Positions 34,514-44,363 of a stretch of DNA of 64,000 bases are shown one piece after another. Position 1 is the stretch's first letter, and every line of letters starts with the position of its first letter. Made by a program: the position numbers and the translations under genes. A model generated the notes under the pieces. The model saw only the letters and a program-made list of their open reading frames with translations. It ran no database searches and was not told the DNA's origin. The stretch comes from SIG607 sp045605385 (GTDB lineage: Bacteria > Bacillota > Clostridia > Oscillospirales > Acutalibacteraceae): NCBI GenBank assembly GCA_045605385.1, contig JAZUPW010000012.1, positions 248,001 to 312,000 on the forward strand. Reading direction: 5' to 3'.

Positions 34514-35783
34514 AATTTTAAAATACGGCGAAGTAAAAAAAGAAGAAATTTTTTCGCGTGTTGAAAGTAAATTTGATGTTAGCGAAATAGTCAGCGATAT
34601 AATTGACAACGTTAAAAATTACGGTGATAAAGCGCTTTTTGATTACTGTGAAAAGTTTGACAAAGCAAAATTAACTTCGTTGGAAGTTACAAATGAAGAA
34701 ATAGAGGAAGCGTATAAATTAGTTGAACCGCGCTTTATTGAGATAATAAAAACTGCCGCAGAAAATATTCGTAATTTTCATTCTAAACAAGTAAGAAACA
34801 GTTTTATTATTAATGAAAACGACGGTATTGTTACGGGACAAAAAGTAACGCCGATAGAAAAGGTCGGATTATACGTTCCGGGCGGAACAGCGGCATATCC
34901 ATCAACCGTACTAATGGACAGTATTCCCGCTAAAATTGCGGGTTGCAAAGAAATTTGCATTACTACTCCCCCTTCTGCTAACGGAAAAGTTAATCCTGTT
35001 ATTCTTGCTGCTGCAAAAATTGCAGGCGTTGACCGAATTTTTAAAGTTGGTGGTGCGCAAGCCGTAGCCGCACTTGCCTACGGAACACAAACAATTCCTA
35101 AAGTAGATAAAATTGTCGGTCCCGGTAATGCATTTGTTGCAGAAGCGAAACGTCAGGTTTTTGGCAGAGTTTCTATTGATATGATTGCAGGTCCAAGTGA
35201 AATACTTGTTATTGCAGATTCGAACAGTAACCCTTCATTTGTAGCGGCTGATCTTCTTTCTCAGGCAGAACATGATAAACTTGCAAGCGCTGTTCTTGTT
35301 ACCGACAGTTATGAACTTGCAGTAAGTGTTCAAAAAGAAATAGAAATACAGTTAGAACAACTTGAACGTGAAGATATTGCCAGAGCATCAATAGATAACA
35401 ACGGTAAGATAATTGTTACAGAAAGTATTACAGACGTTATTGAAGTTTCAAACGAAATAGCGCCCGAACATTTAGAGTTGTGCGTAGATAACCCCTTTGA
35501 CTATCTTGACAAAATAAAGAATGCAGGCAGTATTTTTATGGGCAGATATTGTCCCGAGGCATTGGGCGATTATTATGCAGGTCCTAACCATACGCTGCCA
35601 ACATCAGGTACTGCAAGATTTTCGAGTCCGTTATCGGTTGATGATTTCGTAAAGAAAATCCAATATACATATTACACGAAAGACGCGCTTAATAAGGTTT
35701 ACGATGACGTTGCATTTTTTGCTACTAAGGAAGGTCTTACCGCCCACGCAAAAAGCGCAACTGTAAGGTTTGAGGATAATTAA
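34506..35783 (+). CDS. hisD: Histidinol dehydrogenase
   Basis: Oxidises L-histidinol to histidine in two NAD-dependent steps, with zinc. VGLYVPGGTAAYPS, KIVGPGNAFVAEAKR and IDMIAGPSE are the family signatures, and LLSQAEHD carries metal and active-site residues. The 425-residue length is normal. It overlaps the hisZ-hisG 3' end by 8 nt. Confidence 0.96.
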   Translation: MIKILKYGEVKKEEIFSRVESKFDVSEIVSDIIDNVKNYGDKALFDYCEKFDKAKLTSLEVTNEEIEEAYKLVEPRFIEIIKTAAENIRNFHSKQVRNSFIINENDGIVTGQKVTPIEKVGLYVPGGTAAYPSTVLMDSIPAKIAGCKEICITTPPSANGKVNPVILAAAKIAGVDRIFKVGGAQAVAALAYGTQTIPKVDKIVGPGNAFVAEAKRQVFGRVSIDMIAGPSEILVIADSNSNPSFVAADLLSQAEHDKLASAVLVTDSYELAVSVQKEIEIQLEQLEREDIARASIDNNGKIIVTESITDVIEVSNEIAPEHLELCVDNPFDYLDKIKNAGSIFMGRYCPEALGDYYAGPNHTLPTSGTARFSSPLSVDDFVKKIQYTYYTKDALNKVYDDVAFFATKEGLTAHAKSATVRFEDN

Positions 35784-35784
35784 A

Positions 35785-36864
35785 ATGAGTAAATTTTTGA
35801 ATGAAAGACTTCAATGTCTTGAAGCATATACCCCAGGTGAACAACCGCAAGACAAAAAATATATTAAACTCAATACTAACGAATCGCCTTTTCCGCCTTC
35901 AAATGCGGTTATAAAGGCGGTTAATGAAAACGAGGTTGCCGATTTAAGACTGTATTGTGATCCTGAATGTAAAGAGCTGAAACAATCAGTTGCAGACCTG
36001 TATAAAACTGAAACGAAAAATATATTTCTTTCAAACGGTTCCGACGATATATTGAATTTTGCTTTTCTTGCATTCGGAAGTAAAGGTATTGCCTTTGCCG
36101 ACATTACTTACGGTTTTTACAGCGTATTTGCAAATTTACATTCTCTTGATGCTGAAATAATACCTTTAAACAGTGATTTCTCACTTAACGTTGATGCCTT
36201 TTGCGGTAAGAATAAAATGATAGTTATTGCTAACCCAAATGCACCTACAGGACTCACAATTTCGCTTGATGAAATAGAAAAAATTCTTATTTCTAACAAA
36301 AACAACGTTGTGCTTATTGATGAAGCCTACGTTGATTTTGGAGGAAATAGTTGTTTTGAACTAACCAAAAAATATAATAATTTACTTTGTGTGCAAACTT
36401 TTTCAAAATCAAGGAGTATGGCAGGCGCAAGACTAGGTTTTGCTATTGCTAATGAAGAACTGATTGCAGATTTAGAGCGAATTAAATATTCAACGAATCC
36501 CTATAATGTTAACCGCTTAACTCAAATTGCAGGTAAAGCGGCAATTGAAGATAACGATTACTTTGTTAACAATTGTAATGAAATTATTGCTAACCGCGAT
36601 TATACAATTAATGAATTAAGAAAGTTAGGCTTCAACGTTCTTAATTCTTATGCCAACTTCGTTTTTGCTGAATCAAATTTAATTTCAGGCGAAGAATTGT
36701 ATTTAAGGTTAAAAGAAAAAGGTGTTCTTGTAAGACATTTTTCTGCGCAGCGTATTAAGAATTTCAATAGAATTACAATTGGCAGTAAACAAGAAATGGA
36801 AATTTTCATTAAAACAACAAAAGAAATTTTAGGAGAAAAAAACAATGAGAACAGCACAAATTAA
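35785..36864 (+). CDS. hisC: Histidinol-phosphate aminotransferase
   Basis: PLP enzyme converting imidazole acetol-phosphate to histidinol-phosphate. NTNESPFPPS at the N-terminus, NPNAPTG, DEAYVDFG and the Schiff-base Lys in TFSKSRSMAG identify it. The start is ATG 35785 (359 residues), one base after the hisD stop and behind GAGGATAA; an earlier in-frame start at 35770 lies inside hisD. The 3' end overlaps hisB by 20 nt. Confidence 0.95.
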   Translation: MSKFLNERLQCLEAYTPGEQPQDKKYIKLNTNESPFPPSNAVIKAVNENEVADLRLYCDPECKELKQSVADLYKTETKNIFLSNGSDDILNFAFLAFGSKGIAFADITYGFYSVFANLHSLDAEIIPLNSDFSLNVDAFCGKNKMIVIANPNAPTGLTISLDEIEKILISNKNNVVLIDEAYVDFGGNSCFELTKKYNNLLCVQTFSKSRSMAGARLGFAIANEELIADLERIKYSTNPYNVNRLTQIAGKAAIEDNDYFVNNCNEIIANRDYTINELRKLGFNVLNSYANFVFAESNLISGEELYLRLKEKGVLVRHFSAQRIKNFNRITIGSKQEMEIFIKTTKEILGEKNNENSTN

Positions 36865-37432
36865 CAGAAAAACCGCCGAAACTGATATATCATTAAAACT
36901 AAATATTGACGGAATCGGCGCTTCTAACATTAATACAGGTTGCGGATTTTTGGACCATATGCTTACCCTTTTCTCTAAACATGCTCGATTTGATTTAGAC
37001 GTAACTTGCAATGGTGACACAAACGTTGATTACCACCACACAACTGAGGATATAGCAATTGTTCTTGGTGATGCTCTTAAAGAAGCGCTTGGCGAAAACA
37101 AAGGAATTAACCGTTACGGCAACTTCTTTTTACCAATGGATGAAACACTTGTTATGAGTGCCATTGATATTTCGGGACGTGCGCATCTTTGTTTTGATTT
37201 ACCCATTGCTGCATATAAGGTTGGCGATTTTGACACCGAACTTGTCGAAGAGTTTTTCATTAGTTTTGTCAGACACGCTAACATAACGTTACATATAAAA
37301 CTGTTAAACGGCACAAACTCACATCATATTATTGAAGCAACCTTTAAATCGGTTGCTCGCGCTCTTAAAGAAGCCGTTACAATTGATAGCAATTTTGCTA
37401 ATGAAATTCCTTCAACTAAAGGAGTTTTATAA
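36845..37432 (+). CDS. hisB: Imidazoleglycerol-phosphate dehydratase
   Basis: A monofunctional 195-residue HisB with the two manganese-site motifs, GFLDHMLTLFSKHARFD and VDYHHTTEDIAI, and the HHIIEATFKS repeat. No phosphatase domain is fused, unlike enterobacterial HisB. GGAG precedes the ATG within the end of hisC. Confidence 0.96.
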   Translation: MRTAQINRKTAETDISLKLNIDGIGASNINTGCGFLDHMLTLFSKHARFDLDVTCNGDTNVDYHHTTEDIAIVLGDALKEALGENKGINRYGNFFLPMDETLVMSAIDISGRAHLCFDLPIAAYKVGDFDTELVEEFFISFVRHANITLHIKLLNGTNSHHIIEATFKSVARALKEAVTIDSNFANEIPSTKGVL

Positions 37433-38046
37433 TGATTGCTATTGTAGATTACGGTGTTGGTAATTTGTTTTCGCTTGTATCTTCTTTTAAGGCAATTGGT
37501 GCCGAAGTAGTTATTACAAACGACAAAAAAGTTATTGAAAAAGCAGATAAAATAATTCTACCCGGTGTCGGCGCTTTTGAAGATGCCGTTTTAAAGTTGA
37601 GAAACAGCGGGCTTGATAATGTTATTATTAATGAAGTTAATAAAGGAAAATATCTGCTTGGAATTTGCCTGGGTATGCAAATGTTATTTGAAAAAAGTTA
37701 TGAATTCGGTTGTCATAACGGATTAGGTCTTATAAAAGGCGAAGTTGTTGCAATGAGCGAAAATTTAGATAAATCCTTAAAAATTCCACATATTGGATGG
37801 AACGCATTAACCTTTAAAGGTAACAGCAAATTGTTTAAATATATAAACGACGGCGATTTTGTTTATTTTGTGCATTCATATTATGCTGATAATTGCGAAA
37901 AATCGGTTATTGCTACTACCGAATACGGTAAACACATTACCGCCGCTGTTGAAAGCGCAAATGTTTTCGGTTGCCAGTTTCACCCCGAAAAAAGCGGCGA
38001 AATTGGATTAAATATATTAAAAGCTTTTTGTGAATTAGGAGATTAA
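37432..38046 (+). CDS. hisH: Imidazole glycerol phosphate synthase, glutaminase subunit
   Basis: A class I glutamine amidotransferase that supplies ammonia to HisF. IVDYGVGNLFS at the N-terminus, nucleophile Cys in LGICLGMQ near residue 82, and the His/Glu pair in FHPEKS near residue 183. 204 residues. ATG overlaps the hisB stop (TAATG). Confidence 0.96.
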   Translation: MIAIVDYGVGNLFSLVSSFKAIGAEVVITNDKKVIEKADKIILPGVGAFEDAVLKLRNSGLDNVIINEVNKGKYLLGICLGMQMLFEKSYEFGCHNGLGLIKGEVVAMSENLDKSLKIPHIGWNALTFKGNSKLFKYINDGDFVYFVHSYYADNCEKSVIATTEYGKHITAAVESANVFGCQFHPEKSGEIGLNILKAFCELGD

Positions 38047-38048
38047 CA

Positions 38049-38762
38049 ATGAATATATTCCCTGCTATAGATTTGTATAACGGCAAAGCTGTAAGATTAT
38101 TTAAGGGCGATTATAATCAAATGACGGTTTATAGTGAAAACCCGTTAAGCGTTGCAAAAGAATTTGAAAAATTTGGTGCTGAACATATTCATCTTGTTGA
38201 CCTTGAAGGCGCTAAGGACGGTACAACACCTAATATTAACGTTGTAAAAGAAATCGCATCAAACACTTCCCTATTTACTGAAATAGGCGGCGGCATAAGA
38301 AATATGCAAACTGTTGAAAAGTATTTTAATTGCGGTGTGGACCGTGTTATTTTAGGAACAGCGGCAGTTATTGATGAAAACTTTTTGAAAGAAGCCGTAA
38401 AAACTTATAAAGATAGAATTGCTGTTGGCGTTGATATTAAAGATGGATATGTTGCAATTAAAGGTTGGCTTGAAAAAAGCGAATACAACTGCTTTGAATT
38501 TTGCGAAAAGATGCAAAATATTGGTGTTAAGTATTTAATTTGTACCGATATTTCAAAAGATGGCGCAATGCAAGGAACTAACCGCGAACTTTATAATGAA
38601 TTATCAAAGCAATTCAGCCTTAATATCACTGCTTCCGGCGGTGTTTCAAGTATTGAAGATATTCTTGCCTTAAGAAAACTTAACCTCTACGGCGCTATAA
38701 TAGGTAAAGCATATTATATAGGCGCTATTGACTTAAAAGAGGCATTGGAGGTAGCCAAGTGA
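38049..38762 (+). CDS. hisA: ProFAR isomerase (HisA)
   Basis: A (beta/alpha)8 barrel isomerase for ProFAR to PRFAR. FPAIDLYNGKAVRL carries the catalytic Asp; TEIGGGIRN and ASGGVSSIEDI are the phosphate-binding loops. 237 residues. It begins 2 nt after the hisH stop and overlaps hisF by 4 nt (GTGA). No PriA-type bifunctionality can be judged from sequence alone. Confidence 0.95.
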   Translation: MNIFPAIDLYNGKAVRLFKGDYNQMTVYSENPLSVAKEFEKFGAEHIHLVDLEGAKDGTTPNINVVKEIASNTSLFTEIGGGIRNMQTVEKYFNCGVDRVILGTAAVIDENFLKEAVKTYKDRIAVGVDIKDGYVAIKGWLEKSEYNCFEFCEKMQNIGVKYLICTDISKDGAMQGTNRELYNELSKQFSLNITASGGVSSIEDILALRKLNLYGAIIGKAYYIGAIDLKEALEVAK

Positions 38763-39517
38763 TTACAAAAAGAATTATTCCCTGTCTTGACGTAAAGGAT
38801 GGCAGAGTTGTAAAAGGTGTTAATTTTTCTAATTTAAATGATGTTTCAAATCCTGTTGAATTAGGTAAGTTTTATAGTGATTGCGGTGCAGATGAACTTG
38901 TTTTTTACGATATTACGGCATCAAGTGACGGCAGAAAATTATTTACCGAGATTTTAAAACAGGTTGCTGAAAATATATTTATTCCCCTTACCGTTGGCGG
39001 CGGAATAAATGCTGTTGATGATTTTGACAGAGTTTTAAAATGCGGCGCTGATAAAGTAAGCGTTAATTCGGGTGCTATTAAAAACCCCGATTTAATAAGA
39101 GAAGCAGCGCTTAAATACGGGAGTCAATGCGTAGTAATTTCTGTTGACGTTAAACGTGTTGGCGGCGAATTCAGAGTTTTTGCCAAAGGTGGCCGAGAAG
39201 ACACCGGTATTGAAGCAATTTCCTGGATAAAACGCTGTGTTGATAACGGCGCTGGCGAAGTTGTTGTTAATTCTATTGATACTGACGGCGTAAAACAAGG
39301 CTTTGATATTGAACTGTTAAAAATTGTTTGTGAAACGGTTAACGTCCCTGTTATTGCTTCAGGCGGCGCAGGCTGCATAAACGATTTTGTAAAACTTTTT
39401 ACCGAAATCCCCGATATTGATGCAGGGCTTGCTGCTTCAATTTTCCATTTTGGTGAAGTTCAGATAAAAGATTTAAAAAACACACTTAAAAACAATAATA
39501 TTAACGTGCGAATTTAA
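38759..39517 (+). CDS. hisF: Imidazole glycerol phosphate synthase, cyclase subunit
   Basis: The barrel partner of HisH. RIIPCLDVKDGRVVKGVNF carries catalytic Asp11, the second catalytic Asp lies in NSIDTDGVKQGFD, and VGGGINAVDDF and ASGGAG bind phosphate. 252 residues. The GTG start overlaps the hisA stop. Confidence 0.96.
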   Translation: MITKRIIPCLDVKDGRVVKGVNFSNLNDVSNPVELGKFYSDCGADELVFYDITASSDGRKLFTEILKQVAENIFIPLTVGGGINAVDDFDRVLKCGADKVSVNSGAIKNPDLIREAALKYGSQCVVISVDVKRVGGEFRVFAKGGREDTGIEAISWIKRCVDNGAGEVVVNSIDTDGVKQGFDIELLKIVCETVNVPVIASGGAGCINDFVKLFTEIPDIDAGLAASIFHFGEVQIKDLKNTLKNNNINVRI

Positions 39518-39531
39518 CGCGAGGTGCTATT

Positions 39532-40188
39532 ATGATTAATATAAATGAATTAAAATTTGACAGTAACGGGCTTATTCCGGCAATTGTAGTTGATGCCAAT
39601 TCAAAAAAGGTGCTGACACTCGCCTATATGAACGAAGAAAGTCTTAAAATTTCTCTTGAAAAACAACTAACTTGTTTTTATAGCCGTTCCCGTAAAGAGT
39701 TATGGCTTAAGGGTGAAACAAGCGGCAACTATCAGCACATAGTATCTATCATCGCCGATTGTGACAATGACGCTTTAGTTGTTGAAGTAATTAAAGACGG
39801 ACCCGCCTGCCACAAGGGAACCGATTCGTGCTTTAACGATACTATATTTGAAAGCGAAACGTTATCTGCTTTTTCAATGGAAAATTTGTATAAACTTTTA
39901 CAAAGCAGAAAAAATGATATGCCAGAAGGCTCTTACACTACTTATCTTTTTGAAAAAGGTATTGATAAGATTTTAAAGAAAATCGGTGAAGAAACTACCG
40001 AAGTAATTATTGCTTCAAAAGCTAATGACAAAAAAGAAACTATTTACGAAATTGCCGATTTAGCATATCACGTTATGGTAATGATGGTTGAAATGGGCAT
40101 AAGTGTTGACGACGTAAAGAACGAACTTGCTTCCCGTCACATTATAGACCATAAGGTTAAACAAGAAAAAATGACATCCGATAACTAA
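39532..40188 (+). CDS. hisI: Bifunctional PRA-CH / PRA-PPH (HisIE)
   Basis: Steps 2 and 3 of histidine synthesis in one 218-residue protein. The N-terminal cyclohydrolase has SRKELWLKGETSGNYQ and the DGPACHKG metal site (about 1-110); the C-terminal pyrophosphohydrolase has the helical EETTEVIIASK and ADLAYHVMVMM (about 125-210). With this gene every step is present except histidinol-phosphatase, which must be encoded elsewhere. Confidence 0.95.
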   Translation: MININELKFDSNGLIPAIVVDANSKKVLTLAYMNEESLKISLEKQLTCFYSRSRKELWLKGETSGNYQHIVSIIADCDNDALVVEVIKDGPACHKGTDSCFNDTIFESETLSAFSMENLYKLLQSRKNDMPEGSYTTYLFEKGIDKILKKIGEETTEVIIASKANDKKETIYEIADLAYHVMVMMVEMGISVDDVKNELASRHIIDHKVKQEKMTSDN

Positions 40189-40220
40189 AAAGAAGGTTCT
40201 CTGTTGAGAACCTTCTTTAA
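40189..40220. terminator. Bidirectional terminator, his operon / MATE gene
   Basis: 13-bp stem AAAGAAGGTTCTC/GAGAACCTTCTTT with a TGTT loop; T-rich on both sides. It overlaps the MATE stop codon. Confidence 0.88.
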
Positions 40221-41560
40221 ATATTGATTTCTTTCCACTTTCCACGTTTCAGACGAATTATATAAAGAACTCCTCTGAAAACTTCATCTGAAATAAAAGC
40301 AATCCATATACCAACCAATCCAAATCCAAACGTTATTCCAAAGCAATACGCCATAAAAACACAGAAGAACCAACACGAAACAACCGAAACAGTGAAGGTG
40401 AACTTTACATCACCGCAAGCGTTCAAAGCGTTCTCGCAAACGTGATTTACTCCCCTGAAAATTTCTAAAATGATATCAATTAAGAAAATCACTGCTGACA
40501 ATTTAATTATCTGTTTATCATTTGTAAAGAGTCGTAATAAATTCTTGTGGAAAACGAAACACAAAAGTGAAAGAAAAAAGTTTAACATAACGCTTATTAT
40601 TATGTTTTGCTTAAAAAGTTTAAGTATTTTATTATATTCGCAAGACCCTTTATATCTGCCAATTAAAACTGCACCTGCCTGACCAACTGCAAGAGAGCCT
40701 TTTGAAATATAACCTAATATATTGGAAATATAGACTTTTGCGTTAAAGAACGTAATCCCTAACGCAATAATAAAACCGGAAGTAATGGTTTGTGACAACG
40801 AAAACGATAAAATGCTCATTCCGGCAGGAACGCCTAACTTGAAAATATTTAATATAAGATTATAATTAAATGCAATTTTGAACGGACAATGTTTTAAAGC
40901 ATAAATTAAAATTGAAACAATAACACATAAAACTTGCATTATACCGCCTATTAACGCTATTCCTATAATTTTCGAAAAACCATAAAACGAGTCGGTGTGC
41001 AAAAACAAATATGTAAGCAAAGCGTTTAAAATATTGCTTGTTACTCCAATTATCATTGAGTACCTGGAATAACCGTTACAAATTAATAAGTTATTAAATA
41101 AACTGTAAGTGCTTAAAAATACAAAAAATAACGCATAAACCTTCATGTAATCAATTGCAATATACTTAACTTCACCGCACAAGCCCATTAAAGTACATAA
41201 ATTCTCAGCTTTAAAAAATAATACTAGTGAACAGGTAATACTAAAAAATATCACCATTATTAAACCGTTAAATGCAATTTTAGCAGCACGATCATAATTC
41301 TTTGCGCCAAAAGAAACACTTGAAATTACAACAGTACCTTTGATAAACATTTGAACTATGCAAATAGCAATATTAGCAATTTGAACACAAACATTAATAG
41401 CCGAAACAGATAGTTCAGAATAATTAGATAAGATGATAGTATTAACGGTATTATACAGCAGTAAGAAAATACCTTCAAAAAATAAGGGAACGGAAAGAGA
41501 AAGCATTGTTATTCTTTTTCCGTTTTCATATACACATGATACTGTTTTATCAAAAAACAT
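40217..41560 (-). CDS. MATE family efflux transporter
   Basis: A 447-residue protein with about twelve membrane segments in two repeated halves. The N-terminal LSLSVPLFFEGIFLLLYNTV and the loop with VSFGAKNYDRAAK are typical of MATE (DinF/NorM) sodium- or proton-coupled exporters. Substrate unknown. The ATG at 41560 overlaps the upstream araC gene by 11 nt, so the exporter and regulator are co-expressed. Confidence 0.88.
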   Translation of the reverse strand: MFFDKTVSCVYENGKRITMLSLSVPLFFEGIFLLLYNTVNTIILSNYSELSVSAINVCVQIANIAICIVQMFIKGTVVISSVSFGAKNYDRAAKIAFNGLIMVIFFSITCSLVLFFKAENLCTLMGLCGEVKYIAIDYMKVYALFFVFLSTYSLFNNLLICNGYSRYSMIIGVTSNILNALLTYLFLHTDSFYGFSKIIGIALIGGIMQVLCVIVSILIYALKHCPFKIAFNYNLILNIFKLGVPAGMSILSFSLSQTITSGFIIALGITFFNAKVYISNILGYISKGSLAVGQAGAVLIGRYKGSCEYNKILKLFKQNIIISVMLNFFLSLLCFVFHKNLLRLFTNDKQIIKLSAVIFLIDIILEIFRGVNHVCENALNACGDVKFTFTVSVVSCWFFCVFMAYCFGITFGFGLVGIWIAFISDEVFRGVLYIIRLKRGKWKEINI

Positions 41561-42461
41561 TGTTATTCACCATATTTCTATATCGCTTAGGAGATATACC
41601 AACTGTTTTTGAAAAATATCGGGTAAAATAGTATTTATCTTTAAAGCCAACAGCTTCGGTAATTTCATCAATAGACTTGGGTGTTGAAGAAAGCAGAAAT
41701 TTTGCGTTATCTATTCGCACTTTATTACGGTACTTAACAATACTGTCACCAATAACATTTTTAAAAATTCTGTTAGCATAATCATAACTAAAATTGAACT
41801 TAGCCTCAATTTCAGCGCTGCCGATGTCAAAACAAAAATTACTTTCAATAAATTTAGCAATTTCGCTAACAATAGAAAAAAACTGATATCCATCATTAGA
41901 ATTATTGCAGTTTTGAACTAAGCTTTCAAAATTTAGTAACAACTCAATAAAATAGTTTGAAACAATAATTCTCTTTTCAAAATCTTTTGCATAAAAAATC
42001 GATTGAAATTTTTTGAACTTATCTAATGCATATAAAAATTCATTATTTGTGCTCAACGCAAATTTTAAAGGCAAAACAGTGTAAAAAAAGTTATACCTTT
42101 CTAAACTGTGAACATTAGATTTTAAATATTCATTAAAAGATTTTTTGTAATAATTATAATATTCATTATCTTCGCATTCAAATATTTCAAAGTCATCTAA
42201 ACAGTAATGAATGTAATAGTATTCGCATTCGCTTGCAAGTTGAGCCGCTTGTGTATCACCTTTATAAAAAAATGCAATATCTCCCTTTTTTAAGCATACA
42301 GGTTTATTATTATGCAGTAAGTTTAATTCGCCCGAAATAATAAAATATATAATATTCTCCCCAATAGTACGGCTAATGTGTTTTCTGGGCGGAACAAATT
42401 TTTCAACACCGAAATATTTAACCTTAGGTAAATAACTAAAATTAATTTTTGCACAATTCAT
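41550..42461 (-). CDS. AraC family transcriptional regulator
   Basis: A 303-residue protein with an N-terminal cupin-like sensor domain and a C-terminal pair of helix-turn-helix motifs (FNFSYDYANRIFKNVIGDS and the IDEITEAVGFKDKYYFTRYF signature). It lies upstream of and overlaps the MATE gene. A perfect 7-bp inverted repeat, GTCAATA-n5-TATTGAC, lies upstream at 42501-42519 and may be its own operator. Confidence 0.9.
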   Translation of the reverse strand: MNCAKINFSYLPKVKYFGVEKFVPPRKHISRTIGENIIYFIISGELNLLHNNKPVCLKKGDIAFFYKGDTQAAQLASECEYYYIHYCLDDFEIFECEDNEYYNYYKKSFNEYLKSNVHSLERYNFFYTVLPLKFALSTNNEFLYALDKFKKFQSIFYAKDFEKRIIVSNYFIELLLNFESLVQNCNNSNDGYQFFSIVSEIAKFIESNFCFDIGSAEIEAKFNFSYDYANRIFKNVIGDSIVKYRNKVRIDNAKFLLSSTPKSIDEITEAVGFKDKYYFTRYFSKTVGISPKRYRNMVNNNVF

Positions 42462-42500
42462 AATATCACCAAATTTATGAAAACATAAATACGGCTAATA

Positions 42501-42519
42501 GTCAATAGTAATTATTGAC
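42501..42519. promoter_or_regulatory. Inverted repeat upstream of the araC-MATE unit
   Basis: GTCAATA (42501-42507), GTAAT, TATTGAC (42513-42519): perfect arms, 40 nt before the regulator start and between it and the GH63-like gene. Confidence 0.45.
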
Positions 42520-42544
42520 AATTTTTGTACAAAAACGACTTTCC

Positions 42545-44242
42545 TTAAAAGAAGTATTTGTTGTGTAAAATATCAAACAGCAAGGTGTTACTCCAGCCGT
42601 ATTCTCTTATGGTTTGCATTTTTACTTCAAAATTGTATGGTTCTATCGGTTTTCCTTTTCTGTTAAGTTCACACGGAGCATTTTTATTTTCTGAATCATA
42701 GAACTCAAATAATGTGCCTTTTTTTAAATACCACTCATTCATATATTTTATTGTTTTTTCAATTATCTCTTCTGCCAACTCACTAAATCCGTATTCTGTT
42801 AACCCTTTTGCAATCATATAGTTGTAATTTATCCAAACAGGACCACGCCACATATCACTGCCGAATGTAGCATCTTTTTTTGATATACTTGGAATAGGAA
42901 ATTCTGTGTAGTATTCGTCTTTATTTAACAAATGACTATGAAGCGCTTTTGCTTTTTCGTTATCACACACACCGGCAAATAAGGGCAAAAAAGAAGCAAC
43001 CGAAGAAATTTTATGGAGCGAATTGTCATTTAAGTCAAAATCATAATAAAACTCATCTTCGCTATCCCATAATTTATTATTAATACAGTATTTAATTTCT
43101 TCAAACCAGTTATTATACATTTTCGCCTCATCGTATAGTTCAAGTTCTGTTGCAATTATTGCCATATTTCGCACGTCATTTGCCATAAAGCACGAATAAT
43201 CAATAGCCTGAAGTCTTGTGTGTTTATCAAATCTGGGTGAATTATCCATTCCGGATTCATCACAACGGCAATTAACGTCATCACCTGTAAACCAGGTATA
43301 CAGTTCTTCGGTTGTGTCACGGCGGTTATCTTTACACCAATTAAGAAATTTTTTATTACAATTGTATACTTTTCTTAAAAAGGCTAAATTTTTTGTTCTG
43401 CTGTAAACAATATTTGCTCCCCACGCTATTACAGGAGGTTGAGTTATTGCCGATTGCCATTTAAGCGTTGACATATGTGAAATAAAACCGTCTTCGCTTT
43501 GAAAATCAAATATACTCAAAATCAGTTCCTCTGCAACAGTTTTATTATAATTACTATGTCCAATAGCGTGAAAAACTGAATCCCATAGCCAACAAGCCTT
43601 ATGAGGAAGTCTATCAGGAGTAGACCAAATATAACCGAACTTACCTTCAGGAGAATAAAGTTGCGTCTTCATGGTAGAAAGGCACTTTGAATAAAGCGCA
43701 GCATATTTATTTGTTTCGCTTAAGGAATATTTATTATACAATTTAATCTTTTTTTCATATTCAGCTTCAATGTTTAAAGTGAAACCTTTATTGATTAAAT
43801 CTATTACTTCCTTTTCACTGTTTCCATAAGCAAAACAAAAGGTACTATTACAGAATTTAATCCCTGTAAAATCACCGTCAAGCGAATCTTGTATTTCAAT
43901 ATCTGAAATTTTGTATGTATTATTGCTGCCTTCAACAGTAACAATAGGCAAAAAGATATCGTTTGTCTTACCAATAATTAAATGAGTATCGGCATATATT
44001 ATTTTAATCGATTTTTTATTTTCAACACTAATATCAATTAAATCAGATAAAACCGCTTCGTACGTATAATCACATTTACATTTTGGTGCTAAAAACAATT
44101 CTCTCTTGGTTTTTGAGAAAAATCTAATACCAATTCTATCTGCAGACAAAATGCCTACAAAATCGTTAGAGCAATTTGAAACACCGTCAAGTGCTGAAAA
44201 AGCAAACAACTGTCCCTGTGACCAAATTTTTGAAAGAACCAT
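42545..44242 (-). CDS. GH63/trehalase-like six-hairpin glycoside hydrolase
   Basis: A 565-residue cytosolic-looking protein without signal peptide. The (alpha/alpha)6 catalytic region covers about 190-560, with LPHKACWLWDSVFHAIG, GMDNSPRFD near residue 330 and MWRGPVWINYNYMIAKG near residue 470, the pattern of GH63/GH37-type inverting glucosidases and mannosylglycerate hydrolases. An N-terminal beta domain precedes it. The exact substrate cannot be read. A divergent AraC regulator gene begins 121 nt away. Confidence 0.82.
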   Translation of the reverse strand: MVLSKIWSQGQLFAFSALDGVSNCSNDFVGILSADRIGIRFFSKTKRELFLAPKCKCDYTYEAVLSDLIDISVENKKSIKIIYADTHLIIGKTNDIFLPIVTVEGSNNTYKISDIEIQDSLDGDFTGIKFCNSTFCFAYGNSEKEVIDLINKGFTLNIEAEYEKKIKLYNKYSLSETNKYAALYSKCLSTMKTQLYSPEGKFGYIWSTPDRLPHKACWLWDSVFHAIGHSNYNKTVAEELILSIFDFQSEDGFISHMSTLKWQSAITQPPVIAWGANIVYSRTKNLAFLRKVYNCNKKFLNWCKDNRRDTTEELYTWFTGDDVNCRCDESGMDNSPRFDKHTRLQAIDYSCFMANDVRNMAIIATELELYDEAKMYNNWFEEIKYCINNKLWDSEDEFYYDFDLNDNSLHKISSVASFLPLFAGVCDNEKAKALHSHLLNKDEYYTEFPIPSISKKDATFGSDMWRGPVWINYNYMIAKGLTEYGFSELAEEIIEKTIKYMNEWYLKKGTLFEFYDSENKNAPCELNRKGKPIEPYNFEVKMQTIREYGWSNTLLFDILHNKYFF

Positions 44243-44260
44243 AATAACACCTCATAATTG

Positions 44261-44289
44261 TTGAAATAATATTTATGCTATGTTATAAT
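44261..44289 (+). promoter_or_regulatory. Promoter of the 44364 araC gene
   Basis: TTGAAA (44261-44266), 17-nt spacer, TATAAT (44284-44289) with an upstream TG (extended -10). Confidence 0.72.
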
Positions 44290-44363
44290 AATAACACCAT
44301 AAATTTAATTTTAATATAAAAATTTCACCAAATTATTATAAAAAATCAACATTGGAGTAAATT